In this document: positions 16,406 through 22,782 of the stretch, one piece after another
Layout of the letters: each line of letters opens with the position of its first letter
How positions within the stretch are numbered: the stretch's first letter is position 1
Assembly (NCBI GenBank): GCA_937982425.1
Contig: CALJLT010000044.1
Location: forward strand, 1 to 31,040
Direction: 5' to 3'
DNA: 31,040 nucleotides
From: an uncultured archaeon
GTDB taxonomy: Archaea > Nanobdellota > Nanobdellia > Pacearchaeales > GW2011-AR1
The notes under the pieces: generated by a model
Database searches by the model: none
Seen by the model: the letters and a program-made list of their open reading frames with translations, nothing else
Told to the model about the DNA's origin: nothing
Translations under genes and position numbers: made by a program

Positions 16406-16443
16406 AGAATTTAAAAAATTCAGAAGATTTTAAAATTTTGCAT

Positions 16444-16848
16444 TTAGTAAGTATCTAAAAAAGATTTTCTAGAATCTTCTTGTTTTGGTTTTGCAACATC
16501 CTTATCAATCTTAGCAAAAGAAGGAGTAGCTATAACTGTGTTTTCCCCAAATCCAGCTATATTTCCACCAATCGCATCAATAGTTTTCTTTATTTTAGAA
16601 ACTGCTCTCTTTAATTCAATCGGATCTTTCTTTCTTAAGTTCCTTATATCAATAACCGCAATTGTATAACCATCTCTTAAAGTGTTAAGAACATTATTTG
16701 CTTCATCATAATCATTCAAAGAAAATAACTTAACTAAAACTTTATTTTCTTTTTTTTCTTGTTCTAAATCAATTTCTAAATATTCTTCCCCTGACAGGTC
16801 TTTATCCTTGCCAGAAAACACACCTTTTATTTTTTTAAACATTGCCAT
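16444..16848 (-). CDS. sepF: Cell-division protein SepF
   Basis: 134 aa, close to archaeal SepF length. The N-terminus MAMFKKIKGVFSG is a short amphipathic membrane-binding helix. The core (about residues 38-112) has VKLFSLNDYDEANNVLNTL, then GYTIAVIDIRNLRKKDPIEL and KIKKTIDAIGGNIAGFGENT, the conserved SepF sheet and Gly-rich loop. In archaea SepF anchors FtsZ to the membrane at the division site. It lies 56 nt downstream of prefoldin beta in the minus-strand block, so this organism probably divides with FtsZ (not in this window). Confidence 0.88.
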   Translation of the reverse strand: MAMFKKIKGVFSGKDKDLSGEEYLEIDLEQEKKENKVLVKLFSLNDYDEANNVLNTLRDGYTIAVIDIRNLRKKDPIELKRAVSKIKKTIDAIGGNIAGFGENTVIATPSFAKIDKDVAKPKQEDSRKSFLDTY

Positions 16849-16903
16849 AGTTAGTTTAATTTAAATTTATTTATAAACATTTCGTGTCTCTAGAAGATAA
16901 ATC

Positions 16904-17224
16904 TTATTTTTTATTAGATTTGAGAATCTCTTCTCTTATCTTCTTTGACTGTTCACTCAAATTCTCCTCCTGTTTTTCTAAATTCTTTATTCTTGATTTA
17001 ACCAAGCTCTGTTTTGAATTAAGTTCTTCAATAATCTTATTTTTCTGAACTTTAAGCATTAATTGGCCTATTATTTTATAAATATCTTCTCCAGAGTTAG
17101 CTATTTCTTTTAAAGATAAGTCAATTTCTGAAAGTTCCATCTGAAAAGCCTGTTTTTGCATAAGAATTGCCTGTAAATTCTGTTCAAGAAAATGCATTTG
17201 TTGGATTTTTTCTTGATTTTCCAT
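16904..17224 (-). CDS. pfdB: Prefoldin subunit beta
   Basis: 106 aa. Two long coiled-coil helices (about 5-45 and 68-104) flank a short beta hairpin segment, with the family signatures LEQNLQAILMQKQAFQMEL and EDIYKIIGQLMLK. It forms the hexameric prefoldin jellyfish with subunit alpha (alpha2beta4), holding unfolded chains for the thermosome. Its start lies directly after the rpoP stop, so the two are cotranslated. Alpha is not in this window. Confidence 0.88.
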   Translation of the reverse strand: MENQEKIQQMHFLEQNLQAILMQKQAFQMELSEIDLSLKEIANSGEDIYKIIGQLMLKVQKNKIIEELNSKQSLVKSRIKNLEKQEENLSEQSKKIREEILKSNKK

Positions 17225-17362
17225 TTATATGGCCTTCACTACTTTTACTTTATTTCTTGGTTTAAAGAAAATTTTAGAATCGCAATAAGGACACTTAAAT
17301 CTTTTTTTCAAATCTTCGCTTTGAATTTCTTTCCCACATTTAAAACATTTATACATTGTCAT
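17225..17362 (-). CDS. rpoP: RNA polymerase subunit P (Rpb12-like)
   Basis: 45 aa, read directly on the minus strand. Zinc ligands are CFKCGKEIQ (two Cys) and KCPYCDSKI (two Cys), followed by FFKPRNKVKVVKAI, the usual basic tail that packs against the polymerase's RpoD/RpoN platform. Start ATG at 17362, with a second in-frame ATG at 17356. It lies one base after the L37Ae stop and its stop abuts the prefoldin start, a compact L37Ae-RpoP-prefoldin order seen in many archaea. Confidence 0.9.
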   Translation of the reverse strand: MTMYKCFKCGKEIQSEDLKKRFKCPYCDSKIFFKPRNKVKVVKAI

Positions 17363-17363
17363 T

Positions 17364-17582
17364 TTATTCTAAGTAATAGGCATTGCTTGCAAATTTTTTG
17401 TTGCATTTTGAGCAGTTCCAAATTCCGCTTGCAATTCTTTTAACTCCTTTTTTCTTACAAAAAGGACAAATTTGTTTAGTTCTTTGTTTTGTTTCAACTT
17501 GAACTAATCTATCCCTAACAGTTTTTCCGTATCTTGCACCGAATCTTCCCGCCGATTTTGTTTTTTTTGATTTTGTTGCCAT
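17364..17582 (-). CDS. rpl37ae: Large-subunit ribosomal protein eL43 (L37Ae)
   Basis: 72 aa. A basic N-terminus (KKTKSAGRFGARYGKTVRDR) binds rRNA, and a C4 zinc ribbon has CPFCKKKGVKRIA and WNCSKCNKKFA. Length is typical for archaeal L37Ae. It heads the short gene run rpoP-pfdB and lies 11 nt after the tRNA-Pro gene on the same strand. Confidence 0.92.
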   Translation of the reverse strand: MATKSKKTKSAGRFGARYGKTVRDRLVQVETKQRTKQICPFCKKKGVKRIASGIWNCSKCNKKFASNAYYLE

Positions 17583-17593
17583 CGTAGTTAAAA

Positions 17594-17667
17594 TGGGGCT
17601 ACCCGGATTTGAACCGGGGTCTTAAGGTCCCAAACCTCAAAGGCTAACCAGGCTACCCCATAGCCCC
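17594..17667 (-). tRNA. trnP: tRNA-Pro (TGG)
   Basis: A 74-nt cloverleaf on the minus strand. Acceptor GGGGCTA/TAGCCCC has discriminator A; T8, A14, the D-loop GG and A21 are in place. The D-stem uses two G-T pairs. Anticodon stem TGAGG/CCTTA encloses loop TTTGGGA, giving anticodon TGG. T-stem CCCGG/CCGGG has loop TTCAAAT. No intron and no encoded CCA. It sits between rpl11 and rpl37ae in the protein-coding block, and may be cut from a shared transcript. Confidence 0.95.
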
Positions 17668-17710
17668 ATATTCATTTTAGAGCTCGGGATAATTTATAAA
17701 GTTAATGAAA

Positions 17711-18316
17711 TTATTTCTTTTTCTTTTTTGTTGTTGTGTCTTCGGGTTTAGCCTCAGCTTTTAATTTCTTATCTTGCTCTGCTTTAAGCTTAGCAAAAAA
17801 TGAATTTAATTCTTTTTTCTTTTCCTCGGGAGTTTCGCTGATTTCATTTTTAATTTGTTTATCATATATCCCCTGATCAATCTCTTGTTGAACTTCAATA
17901 GGGCTTTTACTTTCAACTAATACCCCTAAACTAACACAACTTCCAAGGATTGTTTTAACTGAAGATTTTAAATCTCTACAAAGGAGGTTTCCTTTTTTAG
18001 CTTTTGCAATAGAAATTACTTGCTCGATAGATAAATTTCCAATATTCATTTTTTTATGCAATCCTGAACCTTTATCTGCTCCAACTTCTTTTTTTATCAA
18101 TTCTGCTGCAGGAGGCGAGAAAACAATTACCTCAAATTTTTTAGTACCTAAGTCAATTTCTAATTCTACTGGAACCTTCATTCCTTTAAATCCTTCTGTT
18201 TCTTTGTTAACTTTTGTTATAACTTCGTTTATATTTATTCCAGCAGGACCCAGTTTCTGACTCAAAGCTGGACCAGGTTTCATTCCTCCACCATCAACTA
18301 ATAATTTTACGTTCAT
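17711..18316 (-). CDS. rpl11: Ribosomal protein uL11 with long C-terminal extension
   Basis: 201 aa against about 160-165 for most archaeal L11. The family core occupies residues 1-145: GGGMKPGPALSQKLGPAGIN at the N-terminus, PPAAELIKKEVG, and the RNA-binding domain with NLSIEQVISIAKAK. The last ~50 residues are charged and end in a run of Lys, probably an rRNA- or stalk-contacting tail. It binds the GTPase-centre rRNA. Its ATG overlaps the spt5 stop (ATGA). The rpl1 and rpl10 genes often found next are not present; tRNA-Pro follows instead. Confidence 0.93.
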   Translation of the reverse strand: MNVKLLVDGGGMKPGPALSQKLGPAGININEVITKVNKETEGFKGMKVPVELEIDLGTKKFEVIVFSPPAAELIKKEVGADKGSGLHKKMNIGNLSIEQVISIAKAKKGNLLCRDLKSSVKTILGSCVSLGVLVESKSPIEVQQEIDQGIYDKQIKNEISETPEEKKKELNSFFAKLKAEQDKKLKAEAKPEDTTTKKKKK

Positions 18317-18759
18317 TCTTCTTCCTCACGTCTTACAACTTTAACATTGTCTATTTTAATTGTAACAGGTAATGGCACAACTGCACCAAGTAAGCTTACC
18401 ACTACTTCTTCTTTCTGTTTATCTATTCTTAAAACTTTTGCTTTTTCTCCTTTTAGAGTCGCACTTATAATTTCAACAATATCTCCTTCTTTTATAGTTA
18501 TTGTCGAAGCAGTAGGTTCCAACATGTTTTTAATTTCCTCATAAGATATTGTTTTACCGACGATTCCCTTCACATAAGGCAAATTATATACTGCTTCCTC
18601 TGCAGAATCTTTATCTTCAGATTCCAAAATAATATATCCTCTTAATCCATGAGGCCTAAGAACTGCGTCGATATTTAATTCTTTTTTTCTTGCCCTATCT
18701 GCGACCATTTCGACAGCACGATCTTCTTTATTTGTTTGAACTTTTATAATAAATATCAT
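18313..18759 (-). CDS. spt5: Transcription elongation factor Spt5 (NusG homolog)
   Basis: 148 aa. An NGN domain covers about residues 1-85 (IIKVQTNKEDRAVEMVADRA and LRGYIILESEDKDSAEEAV). A KOW domain covers about 90-146 (IKEGDIVEIISATLKGEKAKV). In archaea it clamps RNA polymerase with Spt4 and couples it to the ribosome. The stop overlaps the rpl11 start by 4 nt. A TATA-like TTTTATAAAC (minus strand, around 18813-18823) about 60 nt upstream gives it a promoter separate from the lipoprotein gene before it. Confidence 0.92.
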   Translation of the reverse strand: MIFIIKVQTNKEDRAVEMVADRARKKELNIDAVLRPHGLRGYIILESEDKDSAEEAVYNLPYVKGIVGKTISYEEIKNMLEPTASTITIKEGDIVEIISATLKGEKAKVLRIDKQKEEVVVSLLGAVVPLPVTIKIDNVKVVRREEEE

Positions 18760-18834
18760 TTTGCTCCAACTACAACTTAATCTCTTAAGAAGTAGACATA
18801 ATTAATTGAAAAATTTAGTTTATAAAACTTACTA

Positions 18835-20535
18835 TCAAGGAGAAGTCAATTTTTTAACTCCGACATTATCAAAATAAACATTTCCTTGCCCTGAAACTAT
18901 TGTAAACCAATCTAATTGGTCTTCGTAAGGTCTTTTATTTTCTACATACTCTCCTACGCAAGAAACATCATTAACCCAACAAGCAATTTTTATATCATTA
19001 CTTCCAAAATATGTTTTTAAAATTTTTATTTTGTACCAATTATTTTCCTGATAGGGTATTGAAGAAGGCCATCCAACATATGAATAAACTTCTCCATTTA
19101 AACCGAATTTCATTAAAATCCTAGACTCTCCTCCCATATCTGGACTAGTTCTCATTTCAATAGAACCTCTATATTTTGCTCCGTTAGGAGAAGAAGAACC
19201 AGAAGAATTTTTTATATAAAAAGAATATTCAATAGAATCTCCCTCTACATTATTTCTTGATGCCATTGCCGGAAATGAAGAGTTTTCACTTCCACGAAGT
19301 TTTAATGAGTTTGGAGGGCTATAAGAATTGTAATTATCTACGCTAGCCCCTCCTAAAGTAGAATTTCCTCCTTTCATCCAACTTGAAGGAAAAGTACTCG
19401 CAGCATAACTATCAAAATCATCAAACCACCCAGCAGAAGGAATTGATCCAGCTTCACTTAAAATTTTCTCCCATTCGAGAATTTTTTTATTATAATCAAA
19501 AAGTTGCTTTCCAAATAATCTAGCATCTATTCCTAAAGTTAAATCTATTCCACTAGAAACCTTATGAGATAAACAAGAATTCCAAAATTTTGCTTCCAAA
19601 TCCCCTTCTAACTCAACATATGGGCCAACAAAATGATTTAACTTTAAAGCCAATTTAGGAGAAACATAAGCTCTTAAATCAATTTCTCCAGGAGAATAAT
19701 TTTTTGGCAAACTAAAAAAAACAGGATTAAAACTTTTTTCAAAATGCCAACTTCCATCATAATATAATCTTGAATTTAAATTTGCAGTTCCCACAACTCT
19801 AAAATTGGATAATTTTAAATTTCCCACAACCCCTAGATTTAATTCAGTAAGAGGAATAACATAACTAGGAATTCCGCAGATACTTATTAAGAAAGGAGGA
19901 AGAGGAGGGCCATCTAAACTTATTTCTTTTGAAATATTATATCCTTCAGGACTATTGACAATTTCCAAATCAAAAGTCATCGGAGTATTATATTGAAATT
20001 CTAAACTCTTTAATCCATGATCAAAATTTCCGGAAATTTTTAATTCAGGATTAGTCGAAAAAACTCCCTTTAAAATAGTTTGATCATGAGTGGTGTTGAG
20101 ATTTCCATCTTTATCATATAAAACCCTTTCAAAAGTATATGAGAATTTTTCATTATATTTTTTAGATTCACTAAAAGAACCACTTCTAACAGCCTCATCA
20201 AAAGAGGCAAGAGAAACAAAAAATTCTTTTCCGTTATTTTGAATTGAATTTACTTTTAATAAGAATCCTTCAGGAGTATTAAAACTATTTCCTCCAGAGA
20301 TAATATCTCCCACTTTGAAATTTTGAGGTTGAGAAAATGAAATTTTGTTATAATCTAAAAAAGTTACGGAAGTCAAATCAGTGTTTTTTAAAAGATGAAC
20401 GTTTTCATAAAGAGAGGAAGAATTTGTCGGTTCAGGAAAGGGATCTTTTTTACATGAACCTAAAAATAAGTTAGAGGCAATAAGTGCGCCAGAAACAAAC
20501 CTCTTTCCAAAATTCAAGATTCTTTCCAAATCCAT
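18835..20535 (-). CDS. Lipoprotein with bacterial-type lipobox and C-terminal jelly-roll domain
   Basis: 566 aa. The N-terminal helix ends in NLFLGSCKKD with Cys28, a lipobox in the bacterial (Bacteroidota-like) style. Residues ~60-350 are beta-rich with no recognised family. The last ~190 residues, starting GWFDDFDSYAASTFPSSW and ending VYFDNVGVKKL, are a concanavalin/LamG-like jelly roll of the kind used for sugar binding. It lies between secE and spt5, genes usually adjacent in archaea, with one small unknown gene beside it. A transfer from bacteria followed by insertion here is plausible but unproven. Probably an outer-surface adhesin or binding protein. Confidence 0.7.
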   Translation of the reverse strand: MDLERILNFGKRFVSGALIASNLFLGSCKKDPFPEPTNSSSLYENVHLLKNTDLTSVTFLDYNKISFSQPQNFKVGDIISGGNSFNTPEGFLLKVNSIQNNGKEFFVSLASFDEAVRSGSFSESKKYNEKFSYTFERVLYDKDGNLNTTHDQTILKGVFSTNPELKISGNFDHGLKSLEFQYNTPMTFDLEIVNSPEGYNISKEISLDGPPLPPFLISICGIPSYVIPLTELNLGVVGNLKLSNFRVVGTANLNSRLYYDGSWHFEKSFNPVFFSLPKNYSPGEIDLRAYVSPKLALKLNHFVGPYVELEGDLEAKFWNSCLSHKVSSGIDLTLGIDARLFGKQLFDYNKKILEWEKILSEAGSIPSAGWFDDFDSYAASTFPSSWMKGGNSTLGGASVDNYNSYSPPNSLKLRGSENSSFPAMASRNNVEGDSIEYSFYIKNSSGSSSPNGAKYRGSIEMRTSPDMGGESRILMKFGLNGEVYSYVGWPSSIPYQENNWYKIKILKTYFGSNDIKIACWVNDVSCVGEYVENKRPYEDQLDWFTIVSGQGNVYFDNVGVKKLTSP

Positions 20536-20581
20536 TTTTCTATAAGAATTTTTTATTTAAAATACTTTTCGGAATTGTATT

Positions 20582-20863
20582 TTAGAGATATTTTCGATAA
20601 AGTTTCGAAAGATGTTCTTTCTCAAGAGAACTTAATTTGGGATGAGTAACAGATCCAACTTTTAATTTATCTTTTTCTAATTTTCCTAAACCCCCGCAAT
20701 TAATTAAGCAAGGGAAATTCATTTCTTCTGTCTCCTCAAAAATCATAAAAGTATGTCTATTTTTCAATCTTTTTTTATTTAAATTCCCAAGATAAATAGC
20801 TTCATATTGAGTGTCCCCCCACATTTCCAACAAATATCTTTTTCCGTATTCAAGCTCAACCAT
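20582..20863 (-). CDS. Small hypothetical protein in the secE-spt5 gap
   Basis: 93 aa, beta-rich first half (YGKRYLLEMWGDTQYEAIYLG) and a helical C-terminus. Two Cys occur close together in FPCLINCGGLG. It starts 42 nt after the secE stop on the same strand and precedes the lipoprotein gene by 46 nt. I recognise no family. Its small SH3/OB-like look suggests a nucleic-acid or protein-binding role, a weak guess. Confidence 0.5.
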   Translation of the reverse strand: MVELEYGKRYLLEMWGDTQYEAIYLGNLNKKRLKNRHTFMIFEETEEMNFPCLINCGGLGKLEKDKLKVGSVTHPKLSSLEKEHLSKLYRKYL

Positions 20864-20904
20864 AAATAAACACTTAAACTTCTCTATTTAAAGATAGTTA
20901 TACT

Positions 20905-21069
20905 CTAAAATAAATTAACTATCTGTGAAATTATAAAACCAATCAACCCTAAAATACCAATTCCTATTGCAGAAACTTTAGAAATAAGAATGAATTCTTG
21001 TTTAGTTGGTTTTTTTAATACAGCCCAAACCCTTCTACACTTTTTATAAAACGTTTTTAACTTTCCCAT
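20905..21069 (-). CDS. secE: Protein translocase subunit SecE (Sec61 gamma)
   Basis: 54 aa, found by reading the minus strand from ATG at 21069 to TAG at 20905. An amphipathic cytoplasmic helix with CRRVWAVLKKPTKQEF, the gamma-subunit signature, is followed by one membrane helix (ISKVSAIGIGILGLIGFII). It clamps SecY in the export channel. In most archaea secE directly precedes spt5; here two genes intervene. Both secE and its neighbours stay on the same strand. Confidence 0.88.
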   Translation of the reverse strand: MGKLKTFYKKCRRVWAVLKKPTKQEFILISKVSAIGIGILGLIGFIISQIVNLF

Positions 21070-21104
21070 TAAAAAGAGAGGTTTTTTTAGTTTTTAAAAT
21101 TTTG

Positions 21105-21404
21105 TTATATCAAAATCATTGAATACGGAATTCCTGCAAGATTTTTTATGCTAGATTCATCTATAAAACCAGCTTCTTTCAAAAGAGAAATGGCTCTTGG
21201 CCCAACAATATTAAAAGTGGCATCTTCTCTAATCCAGTTTTTGCAAAAAGTTAAAATTTCTTCTTCATTCATAAGTTCTCCTTTGTAAAAAGACTCTTTT
21301 ACATCTAATTGCAAATCTCCTTCTAAGAATACTTTTCCAACTAAATCTTCATCTGCAATTGCAATTATATTTCTATACGCTTCTATTAAATTTAAATAAT
21401 ACAT
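21105..21404 (-). CDS. DUF424 family protein
   Basis: 99 aa. Family features are YRNIIAIADEDLVGK near the start, DVKESFYKGELMNEEEIL in the middle, and ATFNIVGPRAISLLKEAGFI followed by IAGIPYSMI-like end (here LAGIPYSMILI). DUF424 is a small archaeal family often found by translation genes; its biochemical role is not established. It sits between the DUF5679-like gene and secE, in keeping with that context. Confidence 0.8.
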   Translation of the reverse strand: MYYLNLIEAYRNIIAIADEDLVGKVFLEGDLQLDVKESFYKGELMNEEEILTFCKNWIREDATFNIVGPRAISLLKEAGFIDESSIKNLAGIPYSMILI

Positions 21405-21437
21405 TTTAAAAATAAAAATAAAAATTTATTTTATTCG

Positions 21438-21632
21438 TTAATAACCCTTTTTAGCTTCTTTATTTTTGATTGCTTTTTCTGCATTTTCTTTAGACATCAT
21501 TGCACAAACAGTAATTCCAGTTTCAGGGCATTTACCTTTTGCAATAAATCCTCCCTTTGCAGTCATTTCAATCGTAGGATCTTTTATATTAACTTTCTTT
21601 TTTGCTTTTACACTATATCCTTGTATTGGCAT
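21438..21632 (-). CDS. DUF5679-like small protein with the zinc site lost
   Basis: 64 aa. It aligns by eye with DUF5679: GYSVKAKKKVNIKDPTIEMT, GGFIAKGKCPETG. In that family the pattern is CxxC near the start and CPxCG near the end; here the positions read SVKA and CPETG, so three of four ligands are gone. The RBS is strong and well placed: TAAGGAGGTAATAAC just before the ATG (complement of 21633-21647), unusual in a window where most starts lack one. It lies 13 nt after aIF2-beta. Function unknown. Confidence 0.65.
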   Translation of the reverse strand: MPIQGYSVKAKKKVNIKDPTIEMTAKGGFIAKGKCPETGITVCAMMSKENAEKAIKNKEAKKGY

Positions 21633-21645
21633 TGTTATTACCTCC

Positions 21646-22056
21646 TTATATTTTTGTCCTTATTGGATGTTTTGCTCCACAAGCAAGACAATGAATTTTT
21701 GTTATTTTACCTTCTTTACTTAGCTCAGTATCTGGCTTTCCACATTCTTTACATAAAACAAATTCTTCAACATAATTTTCAATCTTAGGATTTATCTTTT
21801 TACTCGGTATTTTATTATTCAATACAACTTTGTCTCCTTCAAATTGGCCTTTTGTGGCAAGTTCTTTTGTCAAAAATTTTAAGATATGATCTGGATCTCT
21901 TCGTACATGAGTCGCAATTTGATTTAAATTTGTAATTATAGTTTTTTTACCTTGAAAAAATCCCTCAACTGGTTGAACTTCAAATCTCCCTCCTCTACTT
22001 TCAATAGTTTTTACTTTTTTATAAGCTAATTCCAGCATTTTTTCATAAGATTCCAT
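21646..22056 (-). CDS. eif2b: Translation initiation factor aIF2 subunit beta
   Basis: 136 aa. The N-terminal helix (ESYEKMLELAYKKV) contacts aIF2-gamma; the middle holds TNLNQIATHVRRDPDHILKFL, the alpha/beta core; the C-terminal zinc ribbon has LCKECGKPDTEL and HCLACGAKHP with four Cys. It is part of the heterotrimer that brings initiator tRNA to the ribosome. It starts 37 nt after the RPA-like gene and is part of the mcm-rpa-aIF2beta run. Confidence 0.92.
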   Translation of the reverse strand: MESYEKMLELAYKKVKTIESRGGRFEVQPVEGFFQGKKTIITNLNQIATHVRRDPDHILKFLTKELATKGQFEGDKVVLNNKIPSKKINPKIENYVEEFVLCKECGKPDTELSKEGKITKIHCLACGAKHPIRTKI

Positions 22057-22093
22057 TAAAGATAAAAAACAGTCTGGTTTTTAAGGGTTTTTC

Positions 22094-22720
22094 TTAGCCA
22101 AGATATCTTAATCTTCCTGGTCTGGGCTCAAAAATGATTCCTTCTTCAAGCAATTTTTTTATTTCTTGGTTAATAATTTCAGTTGAAGTAGATTTAAATT
22201 TCATAATTATCTCGTCGGTATCAATTCCTCCAGACTCTTCTGAATTTTTTATTTCATCTAAAATTTGATCCTTAATTGCTTTTATTTCTTTTTTATCTCC
22301 TATTGGTTTTATTTCTTTATTTCTTTTTTTTTCTAGTTCCAATTTTCTAACTAACAAATATTTAGGATCTTTTGGGGATATGATTTCTGGTTGAAGATAA
22401 ATTTCATTATTCCAGTGTCGAACGCTCCCTATAACTACCACACTTTCACCTTGAGTTATTTTTTTAAATTTACGAGAGTCTTCTCCAAATGTTTTCAGTT
22501 TTATTTGTCCAGATCCATCATCTAGTGTAAAAAATAAATATTCTCTTTCCCCTTCTGGATCGTATTTATCAACTATATTTCCTACAATATTTACTCTTGA
22601 AATTTTTTTATCTCCCAAATCCAAGTAAAGAAATTTTTCTCCTTCAATAATGGGCTTACCTAAAATGACCTCTCCAATTCTTAATTTATACGCAACATTT
22701 CTTTTATATTGGTCTACCAT
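22094..22720 (-). CDS. RPA-like single-strand DNA-binding protein with C-terminal winged helix
   Basis: 208 aa from the ATG at 22720; the upstream in-frame start is a TTG and an SD-like AGGAG (minus strand, near 22735) precedes the ATG. An OB fold covers about 12-120 (RVNIVGNIVDKYDPEG, YLFFTLDDGSGQIKLKTFG). A Lys-rich linker leads to a winged helix at about 145-208 ending GIIFEPRPGRLRYLG. The plan is that of archaeal RPA32/RPA2-type proteins. The C-terminal tail resembles the end of MCM, encoded just upstream. It coats single-stranded DNA in replication and repair. No zinc finger is present, so a partner RPA41-type subunit may be elsewhere. Confidence 0.82.
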   Translation of the reverse strand: MVDQYKRNVAYKLRIGEVILGKPIIEGEKFLYLDLGDKKISRVNIVGNIVDKYDPEGEREYLFFTLDDGSGQIKLKTFGEDSRKFKKITQGESVVVIGSVRHWNNEIYLQPEIISPKDPKYLLVRKLELEKKRNKEIKPIGDKKEIKAIKDQILDEIKNSEESGGIDTDEIIMKFKSTSTEIINQEIKKLLEEGIIFEPRPGRLRYLG

Positions 22721-22782
22721 TTTAAACAAAAGAACTCTCCTTTTAAAAAGATTTATGTGAATTTTTAAGTTAAAAACTTTTT

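Noticed and set aside
18760..18834. A secE gene directly upstream of spt5.
   Set aside because: The 75-nt gap holds no open frame long enough; secE was found at 20905-21069 instead.
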